From positions 868,001 through 932,000 of the forward strand of contig NC_134277.1 of assembly GCF_949628215.1 (NCBI RefSeq): 64,000 nucleotides of DNA, given 5' to 3'. Under the pieces are notes generated by a model. The model was not told the origin of the DNA. It worked only from the letters and a program-made list of their open reading frames with translations, and did not search any database. Made by a program: the position numbers and the translations under genes. Every line of letters begins with the position of its first letter. Position 1 is the stretch's first letter. Source of the DNA: Phalacrocorax aristotelis. Lineage: Eukaryota; Chordata; Aves; Suliformes; Phalacrocoracidae. Below, in pieces: positions 38,601 through 50,499 of the stretch.

Positions 38601-39554
38601 ACTACTTCTAGATTAACTAAAAACCAAACAGCTCTTTACAGGGGTTAGGAGAAGTTGCTTTCACTCGTCTGACTTACCTGAGTGTGAGACCAAACCCAGT
38701 TAAAAAATAATAATAAAATTGCCTTCATTGACAGTTCATGTGATGGACCAGCGGCTCCGTTCCCTTGGGCCAGAGGGAAACCACAGCCCGACTGGTGCCA
38801 GTAACATCCTTCAAAAGAACAGAGACGCGTCCTCCTCGGGCGAGTCACCCGAGCACGCCTCCACATGCTGCCCTTCCCCGCTCCAATGTCCTCAGCCCCT
38901 TCTCCTGCCCGTCCTTTCCTCCTGCACCTACTTTTTCTCACCTTGCTCTTCGCCGCTCTCTCCCCTCCACTTTTTTTGCCTCTGACAAATCCCGCGTCGT
39001 GCCCCTAACCACGTCTCTGCCTCGCCTCTCTTCCCTTCATCCCAGCCCTGGCCTCGCGGCACGGGGCTGCCGTTCCGAGGTGCGGCAGCGCAACGGGAGC
39101 GGGCGGCCAGCTGCCTGGGAATGGCACCTCCCTCCCCTCCCTCCCTCGCGCTTCCAGCCTTGCGGTGAAACGAGTGGAAAAAACAAAAGAAAGCGAAAGC
39201 TTGTCACTCCCGAATATGCACAAAGAGAGGTGGGGAAACACCTGCTAAATACGGACCCCAGAGAATCGCTCGGGATTATTCTCTACAGGCAAAATCCAAA
39301 CCTGCGTAGGGGACAACTAGTACGAGGCCTACGCCGCTATGGAAGTCCCACGTAACCCCGCGGGGTCGAAGAGGTGCCTAGGCCGTCCGATCAGTTTTTA
39401 AGAGGAATTCCTTTGATGCTCAACAAAGCGGGCTTTGTAGCATGACCACATGGATTAGCTGCGATACAAGTTCACCTCCCATCATGCTGCACGTCCACCT
39501 GCTAGACCGTTATCGTAACCGCGAGCCCTTCTGCCGCGGCCTCCCACCGCAGCG

Positions 39555-42500
39555 CTACTGCTTAGTTTCTTTTTTCACGCAGAAATGGCCGGTTTGAGTC
39601 GCCGACTCCAGGTTGTGCTGCGAATCCTCCATGGGCCGGGGGTTGCGGGAGTGGATTTTCTGGTGACAATTCAGAGACTCTTTGTAGCGGAAGTGCTTTC
39701 CGCAGACGGGACACTGGTAGGGGGTCTCCCCGGTGTGGACCCGCCAGTGCTTGAGCAGGTGGTCCCGCCGGATGAAGCTCTTCCCGCACTCGGTGCACTG
39801 GTACGGCCTCTCCCCGGTGTGGATGCGCTGATGGCGGATGGCTTTGGAGAGGTCTCGGAAGTCCTTCCCGCAGTAGGTGCACGTCAGCGGCCCGTCGCCC
39901 TTCCCCGTGTGGAGCTTCTGGTGCAAGATAAGGCTCACTTCTAGGCTGAAGCTCTCCTTGCACTGGGAGCAGGTGTACGGTCTCTCCACCATGTTGTTCA
40001 CCTGGTGCCTAACAAAGCCGTACTTGAAACCGGAGCTCTTCTCCCCATCGGGGCGCTTGGACGGTTTGGAGCGGGAGGGCCCTTGGGCTTTCGTAGGGGT
40101 CGTTTTGGATTTCTGCCTGAAGCTTTCGCCGTGCTCCAGGGAAGTGCAGGCTTCCTCGCTGGCGTGCGCCTTCTGATGGGTGGCAAAGAGCTGCTTGTCC
40201 AGGAAGCTCTCCCCACACTCGCAGCAGATGTACGGCCCCTCCACCACGGCCACATCCTCAGCAGCGTCCTTCCTCGCCAAGTCTCTCCCGCGGCGAGCGG
40301 AGCGCCTCAGCCCGTTGCCCGTCGCGGTTCTCTGCTGCGGGGTCGATCCGCCACGGCTCTTGCCGCTTGGCTTTATCTCTTCCTCTGGGCTTGAGAAAAC
40401 CTCTTCCCACTTTCCTGCCAAGGAGCTAGGAAGCTCAAGGCTTTCGGGACCTTCCTCATCACACTGCTGTTCATCTGCCAGAGCGGAGACATTCATGTCA
40501 TTTCTTTGAGATAACAACCGCCTCATTATTTAGACTGCAATTCTCCCGGGGCAAAGGCTGTCTCTGCTCTGCACGCTCACGACAGTACCTGGCACTATGG
40601 GGTTGCAAGTACTGGCTGAGAGCTACCTGAGCAGTATTGGAATACAAACAAAGCCAAAGTGTTTTGACTTAAAATCACAGAATTGTTTAGGTTGGAAAAG
40701 ACCTCTAAGATCATCAAGTCTGTTAACCCAGCCCTTCCAAGCCCAGCACTAAACCATGTCCCAAAGCACCATGTCTGCACATCTTTTAAACCCCCCCAGG
40801 GACGGTGACTCCCCCACCTCTCTGGGCAGCCTGTGCCAACCCCTGACCCCTCTGGCAGGGAAGGCATTTCCCTCACACCCAACCTAAACCTCCCCTGGCG
40901 CAGCCTGAGGCCGTTCCCTCTCGCCCTGTCCCTGGTGACTTGGGAGCAGAGACCAGCCCCCCCCTCACTCCAGCCCCTCTCAGGCAGCTGCAGAGAGCGA
41001 GAAGGGCTCCCCTCAGCCCCCCCTTCTCCAGGCTAAACCCCCCAAGCCCCCTCAGCTGCCCCCCAGCACACTTGTGCTCCAGACCCTGCCCCAGCCCCGC
41101 TGCCCTTCTCTGGACACGCTCCAGTCCCTCAAGGCCCTTCTTGTCCCGAGGGGCCCAAACCTGAGCCCAGCATTCGAGGTGGGGCCTCCCCAGGGCCGAG
41201 CACAGGGGACCCATCCCTGCCCGGCTCCTGCTGGCCACCCCAGGGCTGACACAAGCCCGGGGGCTGGTGGCCTCCTTGGCCACCCGGGCACTGCTGGCTC
41301 ATGCCCAGCCGGCTGTCAGCCAGCACCCCCAGGGCCTTCTCCGCCGGGCACTTCCCAGCCCCTCTGCCCCAGGCCTGCAGCGTTGCCTGGGGTTGGTGTG
41401 ACCCAAGGGCAGGACCCGGCCCTGGGCCTTGTTAAACCTCACACAACTGGCCTCGGCCCATTGAGGCAGCCTGTGCAGGTCCCTCTGCAGAGCCTCCCTG
41501 CCCTCCAGCAGATCGACACTCCCACCCAGCTTGGTGTCATCTGCAAACTTATTGAGGGTGCACTTGATCCAGATCATTGATAAGGCTTCCTGGTAACGCT
41601 CAGACCATGCAATGATGAGACCTCTATATATAACTAGACAAAGGGAAAAAGTGGGTTCGTCAGCAGGAGAGGAAGCAGAACAGGTCTTTGAGAACATATG
41701 GTTTAGGATAAAGGCAAAAAAGAAATTGAGGGAAGAGGAATACAACCTCCTTTCCTTCTGGGCTTGTACAGTGCCTGGGGCCGAAGCATCTCCCGTGATA
41801 TACATGGTAACTCAAAGCAACCACCACGGCCCCTGGCAAATGGAGGATGAAAAGAGCCTGGGGGATCTGGGGATGTGGAGAAGAGGGCTGAAAAACCATA
41901 GCTTTCTGCACAGCACAAGAAGATAAAGCTGTGCTGAGCGTTTGCATGCCCAGAGAAGACTGCTCAGCACTCCCCATCACAGGGCTCTCTCTCTGCTTGT
42001 CACTTTGCCAGACATCTAAACACGCAGCTTGAGAACGGGCCGCTTTGTTTGCATCAGGCTGAAATCCTGGAAAAGCATCAGTCAGAATAGTTGAGCTGCT
42101 TCTGAGAATGAGGCTGGGAAGCCAGAAGCACATCCTAGCAAGGGATGCTTCCCAACGCAGCTCATGTATCCCCACGCGTCGGAGCAGGGACCTGGAGTGG
42201 CATCGTGGTGACAAGGACACGCCTTTTCTGCACCACAAGCCTCACATCTGGCTGACAGAGAAAGCTGGATACAAACATCACTTTATATATTCATGGGAAA
42301 GGCTTTTAAGAACTTTGTTGCTAACGCCATCGAAGCTTGCCTGCGCTACGCACGTTCCTGCTCCTCTCCACTTCAAGGCTGACCAAACACGCTACCTCGC
42401 CGAGTGATGCGACACCGTACAGGTGATCTGCGTCCCCTAAGCCAGCCCACAGCTGCTTTCACAGCCCGCCGCTTGCATACCACAGCTGTTTCTGCACGTG

Positions 42501-45500
42501 TGCTATCCATCAGCCTTGGCTGCCGTCCTGCTCCCATGCTGACCCTTGAGGCAAGCCTGGCAGAGACCACGGCGAAGGCAGGATCTCACCCCAGCCCGAG
42601 CCCACCCCTACCTCCCGCTCTGTCCGGCGCTCGGCAAAGCTCTGTGCCCCTCACTCACATGTACTGGGGACCTCCATGCTTTCCTCTTCTTCAGAGCCCT
42701 CGTGGCTTTCAGCCAGAGTCTCCTCGTATTTACTCCACGAGTTGTCATCGGGTCCAGGAAAGGAAAACTCTGCGCACAGGAGAAAGAACAACAGGAGCTT
42801 ACGCTCGCGCCTCCCTGCCACGTTACAGAGGATTTCAGGAGATGGCCGCATCGGGTAAGAGCGACCAGGAAAGTAAAGTCATCCCTGTACCCAAGGGCAG
42901 AGCTGGCAAAACTCAACAGCAGAGGCAAGCGAAAGAGTGTAGGCGGGCAGTGGCAGCCGCGCATCTGCTTTCCCCCTCCCTGCCGAGTCCTAGGACCCTT
43001 CCAGCTCACCGGTGCTGGGGTCTGTAGGGGTTTCTCCTCCCTCAGAGTCATCCTGATCCTCTGCGTTGGGATCCTCTCCTTGCTCAATCCGTGACAGGAG
43101 GTCAGGCTTTGAAATGGCAGCATCTGCACGTAAAAAGAGGATCAGAATGTTTCCTTTGCCCTTGTGGGAGAGAGACTCAAACCTTCGCCCACCAACCTTC
43201 CTTTGCTGCTGGGGATGACGGGTAATGGAAGGAGAGGCTTAAGAAGATGCTCTCACACATCTGCACCGCTCACCTTGTCTGGGCCCTGGGAACATGAGCG
43301 GACTGCAGGAGCACACACTGCTCAGGTGAGGAGCACCTCCCAGCCTGCAGCGTGAGGAGGAGAATAAGAAAATGCATCTGTGCTTACCTCCAGGCTTCCT
43401 TTCTTCTCCTCTCTGCTAAGGTCCGTGGCTCCATTACAATGGGGACTTCAGCTCAGGGACAGCACCAGAGCTGTCAGCCAGCGGCAGCAGGGGAAGTGCC
43501 CTCCCCATGCGGATCCCTCCAGCCAGGACCGCTCCGTCCTACTCCTCCGAGTCACAGGCTGCTCGCCGATTTTGGTGGGGGAAAGGGGACAATCACAACC
43601 TCTCCTAGGGCGGAGAGCGGAAAACTTCATTTCCAAACAAGTGTGAGTCTCCAGGTATTAATTTCCACCGCTGCTCTGGTGGATCCGTTTGCCTTATGTG
43701 AGGGCCAAACCCCTAAACCTCATTACTCAAAGGAAACCTTCAGATGAAGCACAGATACATTTTTCTAAGCTCCAGGCTCAGATCCACAGATCCCCTTCGG
43801 TGGGACCGTTACGTTCCTGCGCCTCAAGAGCAGGATGTAGGATTGGTTTTTTAAACAGGAGAACGGGGGGCAGTTATTTAGCCTTCACCTTTTTCCCTTG
43901 CACACACGGACTGCAGAAGACCTCTGTCCAAAAAAATAAACGAAGAAAGGGGAATAAAAAAAAGGACAAAAGGCCTGCCTCACCCAGAGCTGGATGGCAG
44001 GCGAGCCTGCACACCAGCGGCCTTGGCAGAGGGAGGAGACGCCCGTCTGCCAGGGACGGCGCCCCCACTCCCACCCGCTGCACGTGACGTCCAGCCAAGG
44101 CAAGGTCATTTCTCAGAACACACGTAGGTGCTCGCGAAGGCAACACATCCCCCAGAGGGAATCCCCGCAGCTGGGACTGGAAGGGGCGAGCAGAGCACGT
44201 TCGTTTAGCTGTGAACGCGCTGCCCTGAGCCGCTGGAGGGGAAAGCGGGAGGCAGACCCTGCCTTTGCCCGCTGCTTCTCCCCAGCTCTACCCTGGCAAC
44301 ACAGGAGCAGATACCGTGCAAGAAACGTTCCCTGGGATGAAGCTGGGCTCAGACAGAGTGCCAAGGCAGGCAGCTGACAAACCTCGCTCTCCCCCCTTAC
44401 AAAAGGCTCTGCAGCTGAAGGACTGCTCACCCGCAGAAAGGGCTGGAAGGAACCTCAGAGGCAGGGCGCCCCTCTGCTGCCCTAAGCAGCGAGCGGGCTG
44501 ATGCACCCAGCGCAGTGGATCTGTGGACCTTTGCGTGACAAAGAAACTCTCCTCTTCCCCACCTTTACTCAGCTTGAGGGTCCTCTCACTTCCCCTCCTC
44601 CTCATGACCCAGGTGCTTGCTCAGCTCCTACCGGCTGCAGAGACCGTCAGGGAGACACGGTCACTGCAGAGATGCTCGCGACGTCCATCCACCACTAAAC
44701 CAAACTGGCGAAGACTGAACTAATGGCCAGGGCTGCTGCTGACAGCCAGCGTGACGCGACCCAGACCACACCATCCACCCTCCCCGATCCTGCCAGGTGC
44801 AGCAGTGCTTCCATCCGCCGGGAAAACCTGACGCATTGGAAGGCTCAGGGCAAACCCCAGCTCGTCTTTACCCATCGAGATGACGGCCTCGTAGTTGCCT
44901 TTCATGATATGCCTGTAAAGCTCCTTCTGCCACTCATTCAAGCTCTTCCACTCCTCCTCAGAAAAGTTAAACGAAGCATCGTTGAACGCCACGGGGACCT
45001 GCAATCAGAAGCATTGTATGCTCAAGTGTTTTGCTTCTTGTTGAGGAAAACATCTGGGGACGTTTTCTCAATCAAACTCCTCAACCACCTCACAGGATGG
45101 TTCCACGCAGCAACGCCCGCTTCTCCCCACATGCCTTGCTTGGCCTCTGTGCCTGGCTCAGGCCGCTTCGCCCCTGCCTGCACGGGACACAATGGGGTTC
45201 CCCCTTATCACCTGCCCGCACCTTGCCCCCTGCTCACCCGCTTTGTGCTGCGGGCAACGCCCCACACACAGTGCCTAACAACAGACTCTTTTTTGACACG
45301 CTTCTGCTGCAACTGCCTCTGGAGAGGAACTGGGCACGCATTACGAAACACAGGCAGGCACAGGGGGCCGAGCCATGTGGTTCCGCATGACTCGGACACA
45401 GCCCCGGCCATGCTAAGGAGCCTGTGACCCCGCATGGTTTTGGCGAGGACCACCCCTATATAATGAGCAGTGTGCAATTAACACAAAGGGACCCGTGCTG

Positions 45501-46275
45501 GTGCTTCTTACCCAGTGCTAAAGGAAAGATGCTGCTGCAGGGGAGCTATGCCCTGCTCAGCACCACGGCTGCCCTGAAGTGGGCAGAGTACATACAGAAC
45601 ACGTTCAGAAACCCCGTTTGAAAGACAGCGGCAGGGGACCGTTACCTTGGGGACCTCTCCCTTCGCCCCCGGGGGCAGCCGCAGGATCCAGAAGTTCCTG
45701 TTCTTGAGGAGGTTCTCCATGTTCTCCAGCCTTTTCTGCAGCTGCCCGTACTCCTGGATGAGGGTGCCCAGCGCCGTCCACTTGCTCTCCAACTGGTTCC
45801 CGAACTCCACCGCCGTCTTCTCGCAGCCGATCAGCTTCGTTTCCGCCATCCTCATCCTCCCCTCCAGGTTCATCAGCTGGGCAGCCTGGGCGTCCACCTT
45901 CCTGTCCACGGCCTGGATCTCGGTGACCAGCGTCAGGGAGATCTCGGCGGCCGGTAGCTCGGCCTCCCCGGCGGGGCCCTGCTCGGGGGTGGGCAGGGGC
46001 TGCTCCAGGGCCAGCTCCTGGGGTTCCATGTCCCACTCCAGCTCCTGCGGGGACACGGACAAGGGCGGTGAGCTCCACCGGCCGAGCGGGACGGGTGAAC
46101 GGAGCTCCGTGAGGGACGGGCCGGGCCCGCATCGGCGCCGCGAGCCCTCGGGCCCGGCCGCCACCGGGGGACGGGGACGGGGCCAGGCCGGGGGGCGGCG
46201 GCCGGGGAGAGAGGTGTGGGGGGGGACGGGGATGGTGGCGGCAGGGCTTACCTGAGCGGGGGCCCAGTCGGCCAT
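39555..46275 (-). CDS. HUB-KRAB C2H2 zinc-finger protein (ZNF212/ZNF282/ZNF746-like paralogue)
   Basis: Six coding exons in perfect phase give 564 residues: 46252-46275 (MADWAPAQ), 45646-46044 (HUB coiled region; [34 protein letters not shown]), 44872-44998 (127-bp KRAB-A), 43010-43123 ([16 protein letters not shown]), 42659-42769 (acidic [11 protein letters not shown]) and 39555-40474. The last exon carries one upstream finger ([10 protein letters not shown]), a decayed finger ([11 protein letters not shown], missing cysteines), then four fingers, and ends [10 protein letters not shown], which includes a SUMO-type VKKE. The KRAB-A has NDASFNF where functional boxes have DVAVYF-like sequence, so recruitment of TRIM28 is doubtful; related HUB-family KRABs are known to work without it. 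Presumed nuclear DNA-binding regulator. A CR1 fragment lies in its last intron. The exact orthologue is not assignable by eye. Confidence 0.9.
40672..41600 (-). mobile_element. CR1 LINE fragment, about 0.93 kb, in the last intron of the HUB-KRAB gene
   Basis: Reads on the minus strand: part of the reverse transcriptase C-terminus ([31 protein letters not shown]) with a broken frame, then the CR1 3' UTR, ending near 40672 with GTTGGAAAAGACC / CTAAACAATTCTGTGATT-type sequence. It is 5'-truncated. Same orientation as the host gene; inverted relative to the 12.1 kb copy. Confidence 0.92.
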
Positions 46276-46939
46276 GGCCCTGCGGGGGCGGCGGCGGCGG
46301 CGGCGGCGGCGGCGGAGCAGGGCGGGGCGGCGGCGGGGCGGGGCGGGGCGGGCGGCGGCGGAACGGGCCCGGCGCCTCCTCAGCAGCGGCGGGGCAGAGC
46401 GGCCATGCCGAGAGCGCGGCGCACTCTGGGAGCGGCGGCGGCGGTGGGCGGGCGGCGCAGCGACACCTAGCGGCTCGGCGGACCGAGCAAGCGCAGCGGG
46501 GAGGAGGAGCCGCCGCCGCCGCGTCCCCCGACCTGGCGCTGATTGGGCGGCGGTTCGGCCAGTCCTCGCGGCGCCCGCTAGCCGGCGGGCCAATGGGTGG
46601 GCAGAGTGGGAGGGGCGTGGCGGGCGCGGGTGTGCCGACGCGCGCGCTCCCGCCACCGGCAGCGGGGACGCGCCGGGCGGGGACGGGGCCGCACCGGGCC
46701 CAGTCGGGCCCTATCAGACGGGAGGGGACGGGGCCCGGCTCAGGTACGGCACCGGCGCGTCGCCGCGGCCCACCGGGACTCGGCGGGCCCGTCCCCGGCC
46801 GCTTTCCACGGGCGGCCCCCGGTGGCCCCGCTGGTGCCCGGTCCCCCTGCCCGCGCCACTGGGGTCGTTGCCAAGCGGCCGGCCGTGCGCCGTCATGCCG
46901 GTACGGCCCATCGTTCAACCGTCACCGTCCCTCCCGTAG
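46276..46939. promoter_or_regulatory. Bidirectional CpG-island promoter between the HUB-KRAB gene (-) and the TIGD3-like gene (+)
   Basis: The two genes start head to head less than 0.7 kb apart. The region is CpG-dense with a CGG run (46283-46316), an ATTGG at about 46541-46545 and a CCAAT at about 46590-46594. A plus-strand donor CTCAG/GTACGG at 46743 marks a likely non-coding first exon of the TIGD3-like gene. Confidence 0.7.
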
Positions 46940-47013
46940 GCGAGGCGCCACCGGGAGCAGCACCGGGAGCAGCTGCCGCGTCCCCCCCGAGGAACCGGGA
47001 CGGTGACGGTGCC

Positions 47014-49446
47014 ATGAAGGAGGACCGCGAGCGCCCCGTTGCCCTGGGTGAGGCACGCGGGTCCTGCCCGGCACCGGCGCTGGCGTTGCCGGTCACGGCC
47101 TGGCCGTGAGGGAGGCTGGTGGCACCTTGGCACCGGCCCCGGTGGGTGGCGGGAGCAGGCGGCTGCAGGGCGGCTCCGGTGTCACCGCCGGACTGCCGGT
47201 GTCCCCGTCCCCACGGGGGAGCTGTGGCAGAGGAACAGCAGCCCAGGCCTGTCACGAACGGCCACCGCAGTGCCGTGTGGCGGCATCACCGGTGGCATCA
47301 CCGGCTGTCCCTCCTCTTGTCTCCGTGACAGGTTACGCCGTCACCAAACCCGACATCCTGGCCGAGGTGGAGCGAGGGGAGGAGGCGGCGGGGCCCTACG
47401 GGGAGCACCGGAGCCCCCGGCCACGCACGGCACCCGCCGGCCCCTCCCAGGGTGAGCGGGACATGGGGGGCCGGGTGGGAGTGGGCGATGGGCCGAATCC
47501 TGCCAAACCGGAGGGGTCAACCCCGCACCGTTCCCGGTGAGGGGGTCGCTCCCCAACGTGCCCCTGTCTCCGCAGGAGACTGGTTGGGGAAGGAGGTGAA
47601 GAGCGAGGAGGGGGTGTCCCCGCCACCCAGATCCCCCCCAACCCGCCGCAGTGGCGCCGGCGACTTCCCTGTCCCGCTGCGGGAGCGGGGCTGCAGTTAC
47701 TGCGGCGTCCCCGAGCCGGAGCCGAATCCCGGTGCCGGTAACGGGGGTTTCATCCCGCCGCTGCCTGCCTTCGAGAGCCGCCGCTGCCGGGCTGGGGAGC
47801 CACCGCTCGAGTGTGCTGAGTGTGGCCGAGGCTTCGGGCAGAAACCGGACCTGGTGCGGCACCGGCTGGCGCACGGCGGGGAGCGTGCCTACGCCTGTGG
47901 CCGCTGCGTAAGAGGCTTCACCGAGCCGGCGGGGCTGGGGGCCGGGTCCCCTGCTGCGGGCAGCCCCTGCCGCCCGGCCCCCTGTGCCGGACGCTCCCCA
48001 GGGATGGCAGAGGGGACGGCGGCACCCCGGAAGGAACGGAAGGAGCTGTCACTGACGGAGAAGGTGCGGGTGCTGGAGATGCTGGAGGGCCCCAAGGTGT
48101 CGCAGAGCGAGCTGGCCAAGCGCTTTGGGGTGTCGCAGCCCCAGATCTGCCGCATCATCAAGAACAAGGAGCGGATCCTGAGCGAGTGGCACCGCAATGG
48201 CGACCCTGAGCGCAAACGCAAGCGGGAGGGGAAGGACGTGGCCCTCGAGGCCGCCCTGCTGCGCTGGGTGGAGGGTGCCCGTGCTGCCGACCTGCCCGTC
48301 AGTGGCCCGCTCCTCCAGCTCAAGGCCAAACACCTCGCTGAGGCGCTGGGCCGGCCTGACCCGGAGCCCAGCGGCGGCTGGCTGGCTCGATTCGGGGCAC
48401 GCCATAACCTTGCCTTCAAGAAGCCACCAGCGGAGAAAGGGGACGCAGAGCAGCCCACAGCCGAGCACTGGGCCGGCGTGGTGCTGCCCGGCCTCCTCCG
48501 CAGCTACGCACCCTCTGAGATCTACGCCTGCGGGGAGACGGGAGTCTTCCTCCCGGCCAGCTCTCCCAGCAAGGGTGAGAGTGCCGGCGACCGGCTGACG
48601 CTGCTGCTCTGCGCCAACGCCGATGGCTCAGAGAAAGCCCCGCTGCGGGTGGTGGGGGACAGCCCCCAGCCCCGCTGCCTGCAGGGCGTCAACCTAGGGC
48701 AGATGCCCTGGAGCTACCGCGCCGGCAGCCTGGCCGGCGTGACCGCTAGCCTCTTCACCGAATGGCTGCAGGAGTTCAACGAGGGGATGCGGCAGCAGGG
48801 GAAGAGTGTCCTCCTCCTCCTCGCCAAGCACGAGGTGCACCCCTACCTCCAGCTTTCCAATGTCAGGATGGTCTTCGTCCCACCGGCCACCGCCCTGGCC
48901 CAGCCCCTGGACCGCGGCATCACCGGCGACCTCAAGGGCCACTACCAGCGCCGGTTGCTGAGGTGGCTGACGGCGGAGCGTGGCGCAGGGCAGCCGACCC
49001 TCCTGGATGCCCTGCACATGCTGGTGCAAGCCTGGGGCGACGTGCGCCCAGGGCTCATCGCCAGCTGCTTCCGTGCCACCGGTGTCAGCCCCGACGCCGG
49101 CACCGAGGCCCCGGCCCTCACCCTGCCACCCGGCCCGCTCAGCCAGGAGCAGCTGGAGCGCCGTGCGTTGACGGACGAGGAGCTGGAGCACGACGGGGAG
49201 ACAGCGGAGGCGGATGGGGACGAGGGGACAGCAGAGGGCGAGGACGTGGAAGCGTCGGCGGCAGTGCAGCCCTGCCCCTCGGAGCGGGAGGTCTGGGGGA
49301 GCCTGGCCATGCTGCGGCGGTACCTGGAGTGCCGGGCCACCTCGCCGGACCTCTTCCAGGCTTTCTACGACCTGGAGGATGCAGTGTACATGGTGTCAGC
49401 CAGTGTCAGGCGAGCCCTCATCGGGGACACCCCTCCCAGGCAGTGA
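47014..49446 (+). CDS. TIGD3: KRAB-linker/zinc-finger/TIGD3-like fusion: domesticated Tigger transposase
   Basis: Exons 46940-47047 (ATG at 47014), 47332-47451 and 47576-49446 join in phase for 674 residues. The N-terminal part belongs to the neighbouring HUB-KRAB family: the exon-end phase is that of KRAB-A, then YAVTKPDILAEVERGEE, a VKSEE motif, one C2H2 finger (about 129-152) and a decayed second finger. From about residue 195 the protein is TIGD3-like: Psq-type helix-turn-helix (SLTEKVRVLEMLE; about 209-254), CENP-B-type helix-turn-helix (about 272-333), a DDE fold (about 349-523) and the C-terminal LEC-TSPDLF-FYDLED region shared with TIGD3. The catalytic triad is lost: DETG reads GETG, LLLLD reads LLLLA; only the D of QPLDRG stays. 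It therefore probably binds DNA without cutting it. The acidic region at 565-600 is typical of TIGD proteins. An acceptor-like CCCCAG just before an internal ATG (48004) could give a TIGD3-only form. The orthology to mammalian TIGD3 is from remembered sequence. Confidence 0.85.
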
Positions 49447-49955
49447 GCGGAGCGGCCAACATGTGCCCAGACCCGTTCGTGCCCATGACAGGGACCAGTG
49501 CTCACTGGGGCCGTCACCAGACTGGCCTGGCCACCGCCTCCTGCGGCAGTGCCAGCTGAGTTGTGCCGTGGGGTTTGCTGTGGGTCTGTGTGGCTCAGGG
49601 GCAAAGCAGGTGCCCGGCGGGGAATGCTGTGCCCGGGGGCTGCAGAGCCACCGTGCTTTGGATGTCACCCATCGGGGCAGCGCCGGGGGCTGGCGGTGGC
49701 AGTGCCGGGGTCACAAACCCACTGCTGAAGCCTTCTCCCAGGGGGCGGCTTCTGCAGCCAGTGGGAGCTGTTGTGGAGCTGCCTCCAGGGGGGATTTGCC
49801 CTGAGTGGGGTAGTTGTGTTTGCTGGGGGAGGGGGGACAGGGTGGTGCTGGGCTCTCGCTGTGCCGGGGGCAGTGGCTCCTCCCCACGGGGGTTCAGGGG
49901 GACGGGGTGCCACCGCCTGCTGTCACCACGCGGTGCCCGGAGGTTTGCAACAGGC

Positions 49956-49961
49956 ATTAAA
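49956..49961 (+). other. Polyadenylation signal ATTAAA of the TIGD3-like gene
   Basis: ATTAAA about 510 bp after the TIGD3-like stop codon, followed within 30 bp by an A-rich then TG/T-rich context. The 49447-49955 stretch is then its 3' UTR, with no other feature seen. Confidence 0.6.
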
Positions 49962-50499
49962 AAGGCAGAATTCAGCAAAGCACAGCACGGGTAGTGATTG
50001 TAATATTTTAACAGCACATCCAGCGCCACCGTGAGCTGGGCAGAGCCTACCCGGGACTGCCAGGGGGGCAGCGGGGCCACCCCAAAACTCCCCCTCCCTC
50101 ACCCTGGCTTGGGGACACGAACCCCCCGGCCTGGGGACACCGTGGCTGCTCCTGGGTCCCTGCAGCACCCCAATGCTTGCCATCCCCACCTGGGTCCCAG
50201 GGCCATGGGCAGCACCCACGGGCAGCAGGGACCTGGCTGCCAACCCCCGGGGTCCCCTGCACAGCCCCCCTAGGCACCCTGTCCTTGGCATGGTGACCGC
50301 TGCCATCCCCTGCTGCACCGACCGAGGCGGGATGGGGCACGGGGATGACCCCCTGCGTGCGCACGGGGAACCAGGGGCAGCTGGAGGCCGTCGGGTTGGG
50401 CCATAGCCCACGGCAGGGACCGGCGTGTCCCCACAGCAGCGCCTGGTGGGGGCACTGGGGGGTTTGGGCAGGAGGTGCCTGTTGGGACACACCTGGGAG

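Noticed and set aside
48004-49446. Reading the Tigger part as a still mobile DNA transposon
   Set aside because: Two catalytic aspartates are replaced, no terminal inverted repeats or TA duplications were noticed, and it is spliced to host exons in one open frame.
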